6,405 bases of DNA from a bacterium. Its GTDB lineage: Bacteria > JAMCPX01. Below, one piece after another: positions 1 through 4,856 of the stretch (the first letter of the stretch is position 1; the number at the start of each line of letters is the position of its first letter). The stretch lies in the NCBI GenBank assembly GCA_021787655.1, contig JAJYLM010000129.1, forward strand, positions 1-6,405. Direction: 5' to 3'. The notes under the pieces are model-generated. The model saw only the letters and a list, made by a program, of their open reading frames with translations. It had not been told where the DNA came from and did not search any database. The position numbers were made by a program, and so were the translations under genes.

Positions 1-144
1 CTGGGTATCAAGCAGTTCTGGGTTTGTGGTGAGGAGCCTTGCATACGCAGCCTGCGCCTGATCAATAGATGTTTTAACATTGATGGCCGATGGACTGCAT
101 CCGATTAACCAGCCGAATAAGGCGATAATCATTAATATCTTCAT
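1..144 (-). CDS. Putative lipoprotein, N-terminal fragment
   Basis: The reverse strand from 144 to the left edge reads as 48 uninterrupted codons, starting MKILMIIALFGWLIGCSPSA. This is a compact lipoprotein signal peptide: one lysine, a hydrophobic core, and a lipobox L13-I14-G15-C16, with Cys16 the expected lipidated residue after signal peptidase II cleavage. The following SPSA and the helix-favouring stretch SIDQAQAAYARLL suggest a short linker and then a helical, possibly coiled or TPR-like, mature part. The gene leaves the window, so length and function are unknown. No convincing Shine-Dalgarno sequence precedes the ATG; an AT-rich tract lies upstream. It is divergent from the pan operon. 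The lipobox is seen directly, the lipoprotein call follows from the motif, and nothing more specific is justified. Confidence 0.72.
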   Translation of the reverse strand, partial: MKILMIIALFGWLIGCSPSAINVKTSIDQAQAAYARLLTTNPELLDTQ

Positions 145-243
145 AGATTAAAAACATACCGTATTCTATAATATTTTTCAACTTTATTGTTTAGGTGAAT
201 TGTTTCTGGAGCTGTCTGTCTGCGCCGGATAAGTAATTAACTA
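145..243. other. Gene-free divergent intergenic segment
   Basis: This AT-rich stretch lies between the lipoprotein start and the pan promoter. It must hold the promoter of the minus-strand lipoprotein gene (TATTAT or TAGAAT near 160-172 are possible -10 boxes), but no matching -35 box is convincing. I see no RNA gene or strong repeat in it. Confidence 0.4.
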
Positions 244-270
244 TTGACATTGATGCATAAACGATATAAT
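244..270 (+). promoter_or_regulatory. sigma70-type promoter of the panBCD operon
   Basis: There is a perfect -35 hexamer TTGACA at 244-249 and a perfect -10 hexamer TATAAT at 265-270. The spacing is 15 nt, slightly short of the usual 16-18; the offset hexamer TAATAA at 267-272 would give 17. Transcription would start near 277-280, leaving a leader of roughly 90 nt before the panB start at 366. Confidence 0.7.
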
Positions 271-276
271 AATAAT

Positions 277-365
277 TATACACGCTTGGATCCCTCAAAA
301 GACCGAGACGTTGGAGAGAGGAAAGATCTGTAAAAAACTCCAGCTGTTTCGGCTGGGGTTTTTTT
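277..365 (+). promoter_or_regulatory. Structured panB leader, candidate riboswitch/attenuator (pan-motif-like)
   Basis: The leader can fold into a stepped hairpin. P1 is 288-292 with 325-329, P2 is 293-296 with 318-321, and P3 is 303-306 with 311-314 closed by the tetraloop GACG. P1 and P2 are separated by a bulged AAA at 322-324. P2 and P3 are separated by an A-rich internal loop (297-302 opposite 315-317). The segment GTTGGAG (310-316), partly in the 3' arm of P3, is also complementary over 7 contiguous pairs (one G-U) to CTCCAGC (338-344), the 5' arm of the terminator. The two folds exclude each other, which is the classic attenuator layout. A candidate cis-regulatory 'pan' RNA motif with bulged adenosines is known upstream of pan genes in some Firmicutes, Chloroflexi and Deltaproteobacteria. 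Membership is plausible but was not tested against a covariance model. The ligand is unknown. Confidence 0.6.
332..365 (+). terminator. Intrinsic terminator/attenuator directly before panB
   Basis: CTCCAGC (338-344) pairs with GCTGGGG (352-358) around a 7-nt loop, with one U-G pair. The stem is extended by A332-337 against T359-364 and followed by a seven-T run (359-365) that ends exactly at the panB ATG. It lies downstream of the promoter and upstream of the gene, so it is better read as a conditional attenuator than as the end of another transcript. The GGGG of its 3' arm (355-358) is also the only Shine-Dalgarno-like element for panB, so folding would block ribosome access as well. Confidence 0.75.
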
Positions 366-1172
366 ATGGAGAGAAAAAAAGTAACAATACCGGGCATTAT
401 CAGGTTGTATGAAGCAGCTGAACGTATCAGCATGCTGACTGCCTATGATTTTCCATCTGCCGCCATAGCCGATGCAGCGGGCATAGAAATTATTCTTGTT
501 GGTGATTCTCTTGGTATGGTTATCAATGGCTATAAAAACACCCTCCCTGTTACAATCGAGGAAATTCTTTATCATACAAAGGCTGTTGCCAGGGCAGTTT
601 CGGTTGGTTTGCTCGTCGGGGATATGCCGTTTCTTTCCTATCAGACAGGCATTCATGATGCCATATACAACGCCGGAAGACTTTTGAAGGAGGGTGGGGC
701 AGAGGCCGTGAAGCTGGAGGGCGGCACCAACGTAACAGACATCATTCGTGCTCTTGTCCGTGCGGACATTCCTGTGATGGGACATATAGGACTGACTCCC
801 CAGTCCATTCACAGAATGGGCGGGTACAGGATTCAGGGAAGGGATGAAAAGAGTTCCGCTGTGTTGATTGAAGATGCCCTTGCTGTTGAACAGGCTGGTG
901 CCTTCGCCGTCGTGCTCGAAGGCATTCCCGGTGCTTTGGCTAAAACCATTACTGCAAAGCTCCACATACCGACCATCGGCATCGGGGCTGGCAGGGATGT
1001 GAGCGGGCAGGTGCTCGTGTTTCACGATCTGCTGGGATTGAGCGGAAACAGGCAGCCGACGTTCGTGAAACAATATGCGCACTTGAAAGACACGGCCATA
1101 GAGGCAATTCAACTATATATCAAGGAAGTAAAAGACGGTACATTCCCGGATGAGGAACATACGTACAAGTAA
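366..1172 (+). CDS. panB: 3-methyl-2-oxobutanoate hydroxymethyltransferase (ketopantoate hydroxymethyltransferase)
   Basis: This 268-residue protein matches PanB over its full length (about 264 residues in E. coli). PanB is a cytoplasmic, Mg-dependent TIM-barrel enzyme that transfers a hydroxymethyl group from 5,10-methylene-tetrahydrofolate to 2-oxoisovalerate to give ketopantoate, the first committed step of pantothenate synthesis. Visible family signatures include LTAYDF (24-29), GDSLGM (46-51) with metal ligand Asp47, GDMPF (85-89) with Asp86, KLEGG (116-120) with Lys116 and Glu118, GHIGLTPQS (139-147), the catalytic-type Glu185 in LEGIP, and GIGAG (205-209). The C-terminus FPDEEHTYK is typical. 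The ATG at 366 fits the family N-terminus, with a weak GGGG ribosome site 7 nt upstream inside the attenuator hairpin. It is the first gene of panBCD; panC follows after 2 nt. Confidence 0.97.
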   Translation: MERKKVTIPGIIRLYEAAERISMLTAYDFPSAAIADAAGIEIILVGDSLGMVINGYKNTLPVTIEEILYHTKAVARAVSVGLLVGDMPFLSYQTGIHDAIYNAGRLLKEGGAEAVKLEGGTNVTDIIRALVRADIPVMGHIGLTPQSIHRMGGYRIQGRDEKSSAVLIEDALAVEQAGAFAVVLEGIPGALAKTITAKLHIPTIGIGAGRDVSGQVLVFHDLLGLSGNRQPTFVKQYAHLKDTAIEAIQLYIKEVKDGTFPDEEHTYK

Positions 1173-1174
1173 CT

Positions 1175-2020
1175 ATGCAGGTCATAAAAACCGTACAGGA
1201 AATGCAGTCATATTCCCTTGAACAAAGGGCCAGGGGGCGTACTGTCGTCTTGGTGCCGACCATGGGATACCTGCATGAAGGTCATGCGAGCCTGCTGCGG
1301 GAAGGCAGAAAACACGCCGATGTTCTGGTCATGAGTTTGTTTGTCAACCCGATGCAGTTTGGTCCGCAGGAAGATCTTGCGAAGTATCCGAGAGACTTTG
1401 CGCGGGACAGCAGGATTGCAGAAGATGCGGGTACCGACATCATATTCTTTCCTGGTGCCGACCAGATGTATCCCGGGAAGTTCAGAACGTCTGTCCAGGT
1501 AGCGGAATTTTCCGATGTGCTGTGCGGAAAATCAAGGCCAGGGCATTTTCGCGGCGTTACCACCGTGGTGGCAAAGCTGTTCAACGTTGTTGTGCCGCAC
1601 AGAGCCATATTCGGAGAAAAGGATTTTCAACAACTGGTGATCATCCGTCAGATGGTCGACGATCTGAATATGCCGGTTGAGGTCATGGGCATGCCTATCG
1701 TCAGGGAAAAGGACGGTCTCGCAATGAGTTCAAGAAACACCTACCTGAGTGCCGATGAACGCCGCAGTGCGCTATCGCTGTCTGCCGGCTTGTTTCGTGC
1801 ACTGGAAGCCTTCCGGAATGGGCAGCATAAGAGTGAAGAACTGGTAAATATCGTGCATGCAGGGATACTGGCAGCAGGATTGAAAACAGATTATATCGAG
1901 GTTATCGACGAAACAAATCTTGCCTCGCTGAACGAAGTTACGGATACTGCACGTCTTGTTGCTGCCGTCTATGCCGGCAGTGTACGGCTGATCGATAATA
2001 TTGCATTGAGAAAGAATTAA
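1175..2020 (+). CDS. panC: Pantothenate synthetase (pantoate--beta-alanine ligase)
   Basis: PanC of 281 residues, the normal family length, is the cytoplasmic enzyme that condenses pantoate and beta-alanine with ATP through a pantoyl-adenylate intermediate to make pantothenate. The Rossmann-fold nucleotidyltransferase signature PTMGYLHEGH (28-37) holds the HxGH ATP-binding motif. SLFVNPMQFGP (54-64), YPR (71-73), GHFRGVTTVVAKLFN (123-137), FGEKDFQQL (146-154) and REKDGLAMSSRN (177-188, the KMSKS-like loop) are all intact. The ATG lies 2 nt after the panB TAA. There is no good Shine-Dalgarno at proper distance (GAGGAA sits about 17 nt upstream), so translation is probably coupled to panB. It sits between the two genes whose products feed its reaction branch. 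Confidence 0.97.
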   Translation: MQVIKTVQEMQSYSLEQRARGRTVVLVPTMGYLHEGHASLLREGRKHADVLVMSLFVNPMQFGPQEDLAKYPRDFARDSRIAEDAGTDIIFFPGADQMYPGKFRTSVQVAEFSDVLCGKSRPGHFRGVTTVVAKLFNVVVPHRAIFGEKDFQQLVIIRQMVDDLNMPVEVMGMPIVREKDGLAMSSRNTYLSADERRSALSLSAGLFRALEAFRNGQHKSEELVNIVHAGILAAGLKTDYIEVIDETNLASLNEVTDTARLVAAVYAGSVRLIDNIALRKN

Positions 2021-2049
2021 AATACACGATATAAGAAGATGGAGGAACC

Positions 2050-2433
2050 ATGGAGAGGATAATGTTAAAATCAAAAATCCATAGAGCGACAGTAACACAG
2101 GCGGATATGGATTATGAGGGAAGCATAAGTATTGACGAAGAACTGCTGGAGCTTACGAATATAAAAGAGTATGAATTGGTCAAAATATGGGATGTTACCA
2201 ACGGCAACCGGCTTGAAACATACGCGATTAAAGCCCCCCGGATGTCCGGTGTCATCGGTATCAACGGAGCTGCTGCTCATCTGATCAAGGCATCGGATAT
2301 TGTGATTATTGCGAGTTTTGTGAATATGTCAGAAGAAGAAATTCCGGCAGATTATGCTCCCCGGATCCTGATCATGGACAGCAAAAACCATGTCAAGGAG
2401 ATGAAAAACATACCGGACCGGGCTGGTGTGTAG
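2050..2433 (+). CDS. panD: Aspartate 1-decarboxylase (pyruvoyl-dependent)
   Basis: This 127-residue protein aligns end to end with bacterial PanD (126 residues in E. coli), which decarboxylates L-aspartate to beta-alanine. It is made as a proenzyme that cleaves itself between Gly24 and Ser25, here in YEGSISI, turning Ser25 into the pyruvoyl cofactor. The other known active-site positions are retained at identical numbers: Lys9, His11, Arg54, Thr57, Tyr58 and Asn72 (in NGAAA). The conserved stretch DIVIIASF is also present. The ATG at 2050 is preceded by GGAGG at 2041-2045 and matches the family N-terminus (MERIMLKSKIHR), so it is preferred over the internal Met5. It lies 29 nt after panC and is the last gene of the operon. 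Confidence 0.97.
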   Translation: MERIMLKSKIHRATVTQADMDYEGSISIDEELLELTNIKEYELVKIWDVTNGNRLETYAIKAPRMSGVIGINGAAAHLIKASDIVIIASFVNMSEEEIPADYAPRILIMDSKNHVKEMKNIPDRAGV

Positions 2434-2516
2434 CGCTTGCCTGCATAGTTCTTCAGTGCGGTAAAAATGATCTCATGGCTATATTCTGAGATAAACATCA
2501 CGGCAGGTGCAACAAT
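2434..2516 (+). other. panD 3' untranslated segment with weak nested inverted repeats
   Basis: This is non-coding sequence between the panD stop and its terminator. TTGCCTGC (2437-2444) can pair with GCAG and GCAA (2503-2506 and 2509-2512, two bases bulged). Inside this, ATCTCA (2470-2475) can pair with TGAGAT (2487-2492). The pairs are short and may be chance. No reading frame with a ribosome site is apparent. Confidence 0.3.
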
Positions 2517-2541
2517 GACTCGGTTAAAATCCGAGTCTTTT
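2517..2541 (+). terminator. Rho-independent terminator of panBCD
   Basis: A perfect 7-bp stem GACTCGG (2517-2523) / CCGAGTC (2531-2537) has a TTAAAAT loop and is followed by TTTT (2538-2541). It lies 83 nt after the panD stop. On the minus strand the same hairpin is followed by ATTGTTG, a poor U-tract, so it would terminate the converging aldolase transcript only weakly. Confidence 0.8.
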
Positions 2542-2551
2542 CGAACAAGGT

Positions 2552-3235
2552 CTATGGTGTTTTGTTCTTTTTCCGATCTGTCTCGATGTCCTGCTCTGCT
2601 TTCATAAGCTGGAACAGGATGTCCGACATTTCAGGCGGCAGGGTTGAAGGCTTTTCTCCGGTTGCCAGTGCCTGATAATAAACCTGGGAAGATTTTTCCA
2701 TAAGTTCAAGATTTCTGAATGCTTTGGCAATAGTTTGTCCTATACTCAACGCGCCATGATTTTGAAGGATATAACAGTTGCACCGGTTTGAAAGCTTCGT
2801 TTTTACGTGATCCACCAGTTCATCGGAACCGGACAGCGCATAGGGAATTATATCCGTGATATTGCCGATACTTATGGTCACCTCGTCGAAAAGAGCAGGC
2901 AGGGGTTTGTTTGTCAGCGCAAAAATGCTGGTATAAACCGGATGGGAATGGACGACAGCATTTGCATCCGGCCGGTTTTTGTACACTGCAATGTGCAGTC
3001 CTGTTTCCCGTGACGGGTTAAACTTACCTTCGATAACGTTCATATCAAAATCGACGATGCAGATATCTGCAGGGGTAAGATCCATATATTCACGGTTCGA
3101 GGGCGTAATAGCGATCACGTCTTCACCGTCTACCAGGATCGAGACATTGCCGCCCGTGCCGACCGTAAAGCCTTTAGCGAACATCATCTGGCTGTATTTC
3201 ACAACATCTTTTTTATATTGTTCGTATTTGCTCAT
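2552..3235 (-). CDS. Class II aldolase/adducin family protein
   Basis: The 227-residue protein belongs to the zinc-dependent class II aldolase/adducin family (L-fuculose-phosphate aldolase, L-ribulose-5-phosphate 4-epimerase and relatives). GTGGNVS (26-32) and TPSNREY (44-50) match the phosphate/substrate-binding loops. Glu77 in NPSRETGLH corresponds to the catalytic acid of FucA. His96 and His98 (VHSHPV) and His160 (LQNHGA) correspond to the three zinc ligands, so it is predicted to be an active metal enzyme. It acts in the cytoplasm. The ATG at 3235 is preferred over one at 3283, because GAGGAG lies 7 nt before it and the longer form would overlap the upstream aminotransferase by 37 nt. The Shine-Dalgarno overlaps the TGA of that gene, implying coupling. 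The substrate cannot be deduced; aldolase, epimerase and decarboxylase activities all occur in the family. The tail DIETDRKKNKTP is polar and probably disordered. Confidence 0.9.
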   Translation of the reverse strand: MSKYEQYKKDVVKYSQMMFAKGFTVGTGGNVSILVDGEDVIAITPSNREYMDLTPADICIVDFDMNVIEGKFNPSRETGLHIAVYKNRPDANAVVHSHPVYTSIFALTNKPLPALFDEVTISIGNITDIIPYALSGSDELVDHVKTKLSNRCNCYILQNHGALSIGQTIAKAFRNLELMEKSSQVYYQALATGEKPSTLPPEMSDILFQLMKAEQDIETDRKKNKTP

Positions 3236-3242
3236 CGTCGTG

Positions 3243-3248
3243 CTCCTC
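3243..3248 (-). promoter_or_regulatory. Ribosome binding site that sets the aldolase start
   Basis: GAGGAG on the minus strand lies 7 nt before the ATG at 3235 and shares bases with the TGA stop (3247-3249) of the aminotransferase gene. This decides the start in favour of 3235 and suggests termination-reinitiation coupling. Confidence 0.75.
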
Positions 3249-4662
3249 AGCTTTTCGGAATCAGGGACAGTGCGTATTCCCATGCCTTTATGGTCTTATT
3301 GATCGCTTCTTTGTCATGCTGCATGCACGTATACATTCTGGAGCCTGCAAGCGTAAAAATGCCCTGATCGATAATTACCATTTGATAATCCTGGGCAATA
3401 TGTCTTCGTGTCATGACCTCGTTGAAAATGTCCGGATGCTGAAGACTGACCGCAAGCATTCCCGTCGTTTCATAATGGATGATTGCGCCGAAGTTGAATG
3501 CAAAGAAGGGAAGGTCCTTGCGTGTCGAGAAAAGGTTGTTCATTTCTTTTGTCAGTTTATCGGCAAAGTCCGTTGCTTTTTTGACGGCATCATTTTCTTC
3601 CATCAGTTTGATGGTGTAATAGCATGCTGCAGTTGAAATAGGGTTTGCCGAGAGCGTTCCGCCGATGTATGCTTTCTGGCCTATACTGCCGACGCCGGAA
3701 CATATACCCATAATGTCTTTTCTGCCGCCGATACCTCCTGCAGCAGGATATCCGTGAGCGACAATCTTGCCGAACACGACGATATCCGCATTCACGTTGT
3801 AATATTTCTGTGCACCCCCGAGGCCGAGCCTGAATCCCGTTACCACCTCATCGAAGATCAGCAATGCTCCGTACTCATCACAGAGTTTGCGGACTGCCTT
3901 GTTCCAGTCAGGATGTACGGGATGGGTACCGGACTCACCGCCCACGGGCTCGACGATGACGGCCGCGATGCCACCCTTGTCTTTATTTTCTTCAAATGCC
4001 TTTTTCAGGCCTTCGAAATCGTTCGGAAATACATCTACCAGATTGTTGAAACAATCGGACGGTATGCCTGCGGACTCGAGCTGGCCGGCACCTGGCACAT
4101 GAAGGGAGTATACGACCTGGTCGCTCCATCCGTGATAACTGCCGCCGATCTTGATGACCTTGTCCTTCTGCGTATAGATACGCGCAATACGCAGTGCGGC
4201 CATTACACTTTCCGTACCTGACTGCAAAAACCTCACCATTTCGACATTAGGAACGTGCTTGACGATCTCCTGTGCAGCAAGTATCTCGTATTCTGACGTA
4301 CAACCGGTCGAAGGCCCTTTTTCTTTGATGATAGTAATGATTTTGTCATCAAGCTGATCGTAATGATGTCCGAGGATAATGGGTGCACCGGACATGAGAA
4401 AGTCGACGTATTCATTACCGTCGATGTCCCACATCTTATACCCTTTTGCCCGATCCATGGTGATGGGAAAGGGCTTTTCAAGGCTCAAGTTATGTTCGAC
4501 GCCTCCCGGTATCACCTCTTTTGCTTTTTCGTATAAAGCAGCAGACTTTGCATGCCGTGCATAATACCGTTCCCGCACCTTCGACAGTGTCTCCTCGGGT
4601 ATGGGGTGTGTCGGTGTTTCGACGATGTGCTTCAGCCTGTCTATAATTTCCTGATATTCCAT
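3247..4662 (-). CDS. Class III PLP-dependent aminotransferase (HemL-like, substrate unknown)
   Basis: The 471-residue fold-type I PLP enzyme of the class III (ornithine/GSA-aminomutase-like) family has clear signatures: SGTESVMAALRIAR (148-161, cofactor phosphate), SYHGWSD (175-181), LIFDEVVTGFR (268-278) with the PLP-pyridine Asp271, Schiff-base Lys299 in FGKIVAHGYP, and GGTLSANP (334-341). The best resemblance I recall is glutamate-1-semialdehyde aminomutase. However, the protein has an extra N-terminal segment of about 40 residues and differs around the lysine (AHGYPAAGGIGG instead of the GGGMPVGAFGG of HemL) and at the C-terminus. True HemL is therefore unlikely; it is probably a transaminase or aminomutase for another substrate. 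The ATG at 4662 has GAGGAGG (4668-4674) 5 nt upstream. It is the first gene of a two-gene operon with the class II aldolase. Confidence 0.9.
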   Translation of the reverse strand: MEYQEIIDRLKHIVETPTHPIPEETLSKVRERYYARHAKSAALYEKAKEVIPGGVEHNLSLEKPFPITMDRAKGYKMWDIDGNEYVDFLMSGAPIILGHHYDQLDDKIITIIKEKGPSTGCTSEYEILAAQEIVKHVPNVEMVRFLQSGTESVMAALRIARIYTQKDKVIKIGGSYHGWSDQVVYSLHVPGAGQLESAGIPSDCFNNLVDVFPNDFEGLKKAFEENKDKGGIAAVIVEPVGGESGTHPVHPDWNKAVRKLCDEYGALLIFDEVVTGFRLGLGGAQKYYNVNADIVVFGKIVAHGYPAAGGIGGRKDIMGICSGVGSIGQKAYIGGTLSANPISTAACYYTIKLMEENDAVKKATDFADKLTKEMNNLFSTRKDLPFFAFNFGAIIHYETTGMLAVSLQHPDIFNEVMTRRHIAQDYQMVIIDQGIFTLAGSRMYTCMQHDKEAINKTIKAWEYALSLIPKS

Positions 4663-4690
4663 TCCTGCCTCCTCGGATATGATAAAAAAT

Positions 4691-4720
4691 ACAATAAAAC
4701 GATTTACTAGTAAAATGCAA
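4691..4720 (-). promoter_or_regulatory. Putative promoter of the aminotransferase-aldolase operon
   Basis: Read on the minus strand, TTGCAT (4715-4720) could be a -35 box. It is followed after 17 nt by TTATTG (4692-4697), or after 18 nt by TATTGT (4691-4696), as the -10. The match is moderate. The spacer contains the perfect palindrome described separately, which suits repression by a bound dimer. Confidence 0.4.
4703..4714. promoter_or_regulatory. Perfect 12-bp palindrome, candidate operator
   Basis: TTTACTAGTAAA is exactly self-complementary. It lies in the divergent intergenic region about 40 bp before the aminotransferase start, between its likely -35 and -10 boxes. This position suits a dimeric repressor such as a GntR-, TetR- or MarR-type protein, but no regulator gene is in the window and the assignment is inferred from position and symmetry alone. 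Confidence 0.4.
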
Positions 4721-4787
4721 TAAGAACATTCACGTCATTATGCATCGCTTTGTCTGCTATTGTTCACGCCATACGTCATCGATTGTA

Positions 4788-4815
4788 TTGACATAGTAGA
4801 TCTTATGGTTATTAT
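4788..4815 (+). promoter_or_regulatory. sigma70-type promoter of the OmpA-like gene
   Basis: A perfect TTGACA at 4788-4793 is followed after 16 nt by TATTAT at 4810-4815. The start of transcription would be near 4822, about 35 nt before the ATG at 4857. The short leader contains an A/T-only inverted repeat around 4827-4840. Confidence 0.6.
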
Positions 4816-4856
4816 TCCGAGCATACATTTTTTTATAAAAATGATGAAAGGAATCG

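Noticed and set aside
191..433. An 80-codon minus-strand open frame over the pan promoter and leader
   Set aside because: It crosses the promoter, the terminator hairpin and the panB start, and has low-complexity content; non-coding use of this region is much better supported.
276..1112. A 278-codon open frame on the minus strand opposite panB
   Set aside because: It lies almost wholly antisense to an unmistakable panB, its translation resembles no protein family I know, and it has no supporting context.
3236..3283. N-terminal extension of the aldolase to an ATG at 3283
   Set aside because: It would overlap the aminotransferase coding end, and the internal ATG at 3235 has a strong GAGGAG at ideal spacing and a family-like N-terminus.
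3754..4221. A 155-codon plus-strand open frame within the aminotransferase gene
   Set aside because: It is a shadow of the conserved class III aminotransferase on the other strand. Its translation shows no recognisable motif.
3247..4662. Calling the aminotransferase hemL (glutamate-1-semialdehyde aminomutase)
   Set aside because: Although it is similar overall, the N-terminal extension, the altered segment after Lys299, the different C-terminus and pairing with an aldolase instead of haem genes argue against it.
4732..4779. Direct repeat ACGTCAT at 4732-4738 and 4773-4779 in the divergent intergenic region
   Set aside because: Only 7 bp repeated twice, 41 bp apart and on no obvious promoter geometry; this is within chance expectation.
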